Source: Flavobacteriaceae bacterium (GTDB lineage Bacteria; Bacteroidota; Bacteroidia; Flavobacteriales; Flavobacteriaceae). From it: a stretch of 10,166 nucleotides of DNA. This document shows positions 7,285-10,166 of this stretch, piece after piece. Under the pieces are notes generated by a model, which did no database searches, was not told where the DNA came from, and saw only the letters and a list, made by a program, of their open reading frames with translations. Within the stretch, counting starts at the first letter, position 1. Each line of letters opens with the position of its first letter. The stretch covers positions 6,632 to 16,797 of the forward strand of contig NZDM01000003.1 of assembly GCA_002690085.1 (NCBI GenBank). The letters run 5' to 3'. The position numbers and the translations under genes are program-made.

Positions 7285-8724
7285 ATGAGATTTAAAATAC
7301 TTTTTATACTGTGCCTTTTCATATTGTCATGTAACAATGAAGAAGTTGGACTGGCTTCAACAACCGTTAACAACCCAGGCAACGGCGATGATAATAATAA
7401 CAATGATGATCCAGATTTTCCAGATTGGTCCTCAGATACCCACGGCAACGATACAGCACCGAATTATACGGAGGTTTTTAGTGATGAAAACGCCATACGA
7501 CGTATTGATATCGTTTTTGAGCCTGAAAATTGGGCATTGATAATTGAAGATATGACCTCCTTGTACGGAGCGTTTGGTCAGGGTGGTGGGGGAGGCCCTG
7601 GCGGCGGTGGTCCTGGCGGCGGTGGTCCTGGAGGATTTGCAGAAGAAAACCCAATTTTCACAACCGCTGAGGTTTATTATGATGGTTTACAGTGGTATCA
7701 TGTGGGTGTGCGATTTAAAGGTAATTCAAGTCTTTCTTTTTCATGGAGGAATGGCGTCTGGAAAATGTCATTTAAGCTAGATTTTGATGAATTTGAGGAT
7801 GAATTTCCAGAAATTTCAAATCAAAGATTTTATGGATTTAAACAGTTAAACCTGAAAAATAATTTTGATGACGAATCTCAATTACGAGAAAAAATAGCAT
7901 CTGATATTTTTAAAGAATCTGGTTTGCCCTCCCCAAGAACTCAATTTTATGAGGTTTATGTAGACCATGGTTCTGGTCCCATTTATTTTGGATTGTACAC
8001 CATGGTAGAGGAACCCGACAATACCTTATTAGCTTCTCAATTTAATAATGACAATGGAAATTTGTATAAACCCGATGGAAATGGTGCCCGTTTTACCCAG
8101 GGGTCTTTTAGCCCAGAATATTTTATAAAGCAGTCAAATGAATTTGAGTCTGATTGGAGTGATGTTGAGGCTGTTTTTTCAGCATTACACAACAGCAACA
8201 GGACTTCAAATCCATCGGTTTGGCGTAGTGGACTCGAATCTGTTTTTGATGTCGATGGGTTTTTAAATTATTTAGCTGTAAATACCGTCATTCAAAATTG
8301 GGATACCTATGGACGAATGACTCACAATTACTACCTCTATGGCGATCCAGAAAACAACAATGCATTGACATGGATTCCATGGGACAATAATGAAAGTTTA
8401 CAATTTGGAAAAATGGGTGGCTCATTGCCATTAGATTTTAGCGGGGTGGGGAATAATTGGCCTTTGATACGCTATTTGTATGATGACCCAGTGTATCAAT
8501 CCATTTATGATAATTATGTAAGTAATGTGATAAATAATGCCTTTGAGACGGGCTATATCCAATCGGTATATTCCTCTTATGCCTCCCAAATTGAGGCTTC
8601 AGTAGTAAATGAGCAGCCAGGTTATACGTTTTTAGAATCACCTGCAGATTTTCAAATCGCTGTTTCTGAGTTGATTAATCACGCTAGCGAGCGCGCCAGC
8701 GCAGTCAGCCAATATTTGGATTAA
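7285..8724 (+). CDS. CotH-family lipoprotein
   Basis: A 479-residue predicted lipoprotein. The N-terminus MRFKILFILCLFILSC is a lipoprotein signal with acylated Cys16. The next residues NNEE are acidic, as in surface-export signals of Bacteroidota lipoproteins. An Asn/Asp/Gly-rich tether follows (residues 28-58). The body matches the CotH kinase family (PF08757): IDIVFEPENW; VGVRFKGNSSL (140-150); GFKQLNLKNNFDDESQLREK (184-203); YFGLYTMVEE; GNLYKPDG; NTVIQNWDTYG (333-343) with Asp340; and LTWIPWDNNESL (361-372) with Asp367. The last two Asp-containing motifs correspond to the family's proposed kinase centre. A Gly/Pro insert (99-117) interrupts the first domain. Bacterial CotH is known as a spore-coat kinase; the function of such lipoproteins in polysaccharide loci is not known. 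It follows the sulfatase by 22 bases and precedes GH10 by 49, so it is probably in the same operon. Confidence 0.87.
   Translation: MRFKILFILCLFILSCNNEEVGLASTTVNNPGNGDDNNNNDDPDFPDWSSDTHGNDTAPNYTEVFSDENAIRRIDIVFEPENWALIIEDMTSLYGAFGQGGGGGPGGGGPGGGGPGGFAEENPIFTTAEVYYDGLQWYHVGVRFKGNSSLSFSWRNGVWKMSFKLDFDEFEDEFPEISNQRFYGFKQLNLKNNFDDESQLREKIASDIFKESGLPSPRTQFYEVYVDHGSGPIYFGLYTMVEEPDNTLLASQFNNDNGNLYKPDGNGARFTQGSFSPEYFIKQSNEFESDWSDVEAVFSALHNSNRTSNPSVWRSGLESVFDVDGFLNYLAVNTVIQNWDTYGRMTHNYYLYGDPENNNALTWIPWDNNESLQFGKMGGSLPLDFSGVGNNWPLIRYLYDDPVYQSIYDNYVSNVINNAFETGYIQSVYSSYASQIEASVVNEQPGYTFLESPADFQIAVSELINHASERASAVSQYLD
7594..7635 (+). repeat. 15-bp tandem repeat encoding a Gly/Pro linker
   Basis: Two near-identical 15-base units, GGCCCTGGCGGCGGT at 7594-7608 and the same with T for C at 7609-7623, are followed by a degenerate third unit from 7624. 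They encode GPGGG repeats within residues 104-117 of the CotH-family protein, preceded by a glycine run. The region is much richer in G+C than its surroundings. Copy number is always a multiple of 15, so expansion or contraction would keep the frame. Confidence 0.85.
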
Positions 8725-8773
8725 AATTATTTTTAAAGAGATTTTAAATACATCTTTTATTTTTCAACCAATT

Positions 8774-9931
8774 ATGCATAAACTCATACCAATATTTTTT
8801 CTATCCATTTTAATCTCTGTCCATAGTCAAGATACCAATAAGAAAGGCCTGTCCGATGATTATAAAGATCATTTTATGATTGGTACAATTTACCATGGCG
8901 CGGTGTTGGGGAATGACAATCAGAATCCAAACCAAAAAAAGGAGTTTGAAATTACAAATAGAGAGTTTAATGCCATCACTGCTGAAAACTGCATGAAACC
9001 CATGTATTTAATTGATGAAAATGGAGCTTATGATTTTGAGGAGTCTGATGCCTTTGTTGCATATGCTCAATCCAATGGACTGACTATTATTGGCCATACA
9101 TTGGTTTGGAAAAACAGTGCCCCAGATTGGTTTTTTAAGGGAGATGATGGAAAAGTGGTTTCTCGAGATGTTTTGATTCAACGTTTGGAAGCTTATATCG
9201 AAACGGTTGTGACTCGTTATAAAGGTAAGATTGCTTATTGGGATGTCGTCAACGAAGCTGTGGATATTTTTAGAACTAAGGATGGCCAGAAATATGCCAA
9301 ACTAAAACCTACACCCTGGCATGACATCATTGGGGATGATTACATTAAAATAGCCTATGAAGCAGCTCACAGAGCCGACCCTGATTGTAAATTGTTGTAC
9401 AACGATTTTAATATGTATCAAAAGGAAAAGATTGATTTCATTATTGCTATGGTTAAAAACTTAAGAGCGCAAGGGGTTCCAATTCATGGCATTGGCTCTC
9501 AAGGTCATATGTTTATGCAACATCCACTTTTAGAAGAAGTCGAATACTGGCTTAAAGCATGTTCTGAAGCCAATATCCCGCTTCACATAACAGAGATGGA
9601 TATTAGTGTATTGCCAAACGCATGGAAACACAAAGGGGCAAGTGTTGAGGATCGATTTGATTTAGCAGCAGAGTTTAACCCTTATTCTAAAGGCGTTCCC
9701 GAGCGGGTTTTAAAACAACAAGCAAGGCGTTATAAAGCGCTATTTAAATTGTTTTTAAAATACAGCTCAAATATAGAGCGTGTTACGTTCTGGGGTGTCT
9801 GGGATGGCAACTCTTGGCGCAATTACCTTCCAATGCAGGGTCGCACAGATTATCCTTTACTCTTTGATAGAAATTTCAAAAAAAAACCAGCTTATCATGC
9901 CTTGAAAGCATTGGTAAATAAAGATGATTAA
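8774..9931 (+). CDS. GH10 endo-xylanase-family glycoside hydrolase
   Basis: A 385-residue protein with a signal peptide (residues 1-19, ends VHSQD) and a single GH10 (beta/alpha)8 catalytic domain of normal size (about 26-380). Family landmarks: ITAENCMKP (68-76, Asn72 and Lys75 of the glycone subsites), GHTLVW (107-112), WDVVNEA (156-162) with acid/base Glu161, LLYNDFN (207-213), GIGSQGH (239-245), HITEMD (271-276) with nucleophile Glu274, and FWGVWDGNSW (339-348). Both catalytic Glu are present, so a retaining beta-1,4-xylanase-type activity is expected. Unusually, the common WHSQ sequence after HTLV is WKNS here. There is no carbohydrate-binding module and no T9SS tail, and the signal peptide has no lipobox, so the enzyme is probably periplasmic and acts on imported oligosaccharides. 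It is the last + strand gene of the cluster and ends 25 bases from a convergent gene. Confidence 0.93.
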   Translation: MHKLIPIFFLSILISVHSQDTNKKGLSDDYKDHFMIGTIYHGAVLGNDNQNPNQKKEFEITNREFNAITAENCMKPMYLIDENGAYDFEESDAFVAYAQSNGLTIIGHTLVWKNSAPDWFFKGDDGKVVSRDVLIQRLEAYIETVVTRYKGKIAYWDVVNEAVDIFRTKDGQKYAKLKPTPWHDIIGDDYIKIAYEAAHRADPDCKLLYNDFNMYQKEKIDFIIAMVKNLRAQGVPIHGIGSQGHMFMQHPLLEEVEYWLKACSEANIPLHITEMDISVLPNAWKHKGASVEDRFDLAAEFNPYSKGVPERVLKQQARRYKALFKLFLKYSSNIERVTFWGVWDGNSWRNYLPMQGRTDYPLLFDRNFKKKPAYHALKALVNKDD

Positions 9932-9956
9932 ATATTTTTTAAGACGGTAAGTGTTG

Positions 9957-10166
9957 TTATGGCAATCGTATTTTTTCAACAAGTTGTTGAATATTCTCAG
10001 GTGTTTGCTTTGTGAAGTTGCAAACAATGAGCGCGACTGCAAAATTAAGAAGCATAGCAAAGGTGCCAAAACCTTCAGGAGAAATTCCAAACCACCAGTC
10101 AGATTGAGCGCCGCCTCCAAACCAACCGAATTTGAACTTTGTCATATAAAACAGCATGAGCGTAAC
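9957..10166 (-). CDS. sodium:solute symporter (SSS family), C-terminal part
   Basis: The last 69 codons of a - strand gene whose 5' part lies beyond the right edge; the frame is open through base 10166 and stops at 9957-9959. The visible end has FKFGWFGGGAQSDWWFGISPEGFG, one more transmembrane helix (FAMLLNFAVALIV) and a cytoplasmic tail ending TPENIQQLVEKIRLP. This pattern is typical of the C-terminus of Bacteroidota sodium:solute symporters (PF00474), inner-membrane carriers that import sugars, organic acids or similar solutes with Na+. The substrate cannot be read from this piece. It converges on the GH10 gene, with a 25-base gap and no clear terminator. It may be an uptake partner of the locus or an unrelated housekeeping neighbour. 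Confidence 0.78.
   Translation of the reverse strand, partial: VTLMLFYMTKFKFGWFGGGAQSDWWFGISPEGFGTFAMLLNFAVALIVCNFTKQTPENIQQLVEKIRLP

Noticed and set aside
7194..7448. 84-codon - strand frame spanning the sulfatase/CotH gene junction
   Set aside because: It overlaps two well-supported + strand genes and its translation has no domain character.
8684..8704. GC-rich self-complementary stretch near the end of the CotH-family gene
   Set aside because: It is within the coding frame (Ala/Ser/Glu/Arg codons) and not followed by a T-tract, so there is no reason to call it regulatory.
9932..9956. Bidirectional terminator between the convergent GH10 and symporter genes
   Set aside because: The 25-base gap has A/T runs but no stem of useful length.
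9975..9991. Perfect 17-base inverted repeat TTCAACAAGTTGTTGAA near the end of the symporter gene
   Set aside because: It lies inside the coding frame and has no T-tract on the downstream side in either direction, so it is not a terminator. A chance palindrome from Gln/Leu codons is sufficient explanation.

Overview
The window looks like part of a polysaccharide-degradation locus from a marine-type member of the Bacteroidota, most likely a flavobacterium. The evidence is AT-rich DNA, short signal peptides ending in FSQ or HSQ, two proteins with type IX secretion (T9SS) C-terminal sorting domains, a surface-type lipoprotein, and several formylglycine-dependent sulfatases. No rRNA, tRNA, CRISPR array, insertion sequence or phage gene was seen.

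Layout, left to right, mostly on the + strand: the 3' end of an S1 sulfatase (1-387); a small exported helical protein (451-774); a secreted 335-residue protein made of two copies of an unnamed beta-type module plus a T9SS tail (780-1787); a strong intrinsic terminator (1802-1850); a full S1 sulfatase starting at TTG (1863-3434); a 754-residue T9SS enzyme, overlapping it by 4 bases, with a third copy of the module and a GH128-like glycosidase core (3431-5695); a second full sulfatase of iduronate-2-sulfatase type (5754-7262); a CotH-family lipoprotein (7285-8724); and a GH10 xylanase-family enzyme (8774-9931). On the - strand, the 3' end of a sodium:solute symporter (9957-10166) converges on the GH10 gene and probably marks the right edge of the locus. 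All non-coding gaps are below 80 bases.

Inferred joint role: the T9SS glycosidase and accessory modules act on a sulfated polysaccharide outside the cell, the sulfatases remove sulfate esters, and GH10 cleaves a beta-1,4-xylan-type backbone. Sulfated or mixed-linkage algal xylan is one possible target, but the sequence does not prove a substrate. No SusC/SusD pair, regulator or sulfatase-maturing enzyme lies in the window, so they would have to be outside it.

The most novel-looking element is the roughly 100-residue module present three times in two neighbouring secreted proteins, a candidate undescribed carbohydrate-binding module. Second are the changed substrate-contact residues in the GH10 enzyme.
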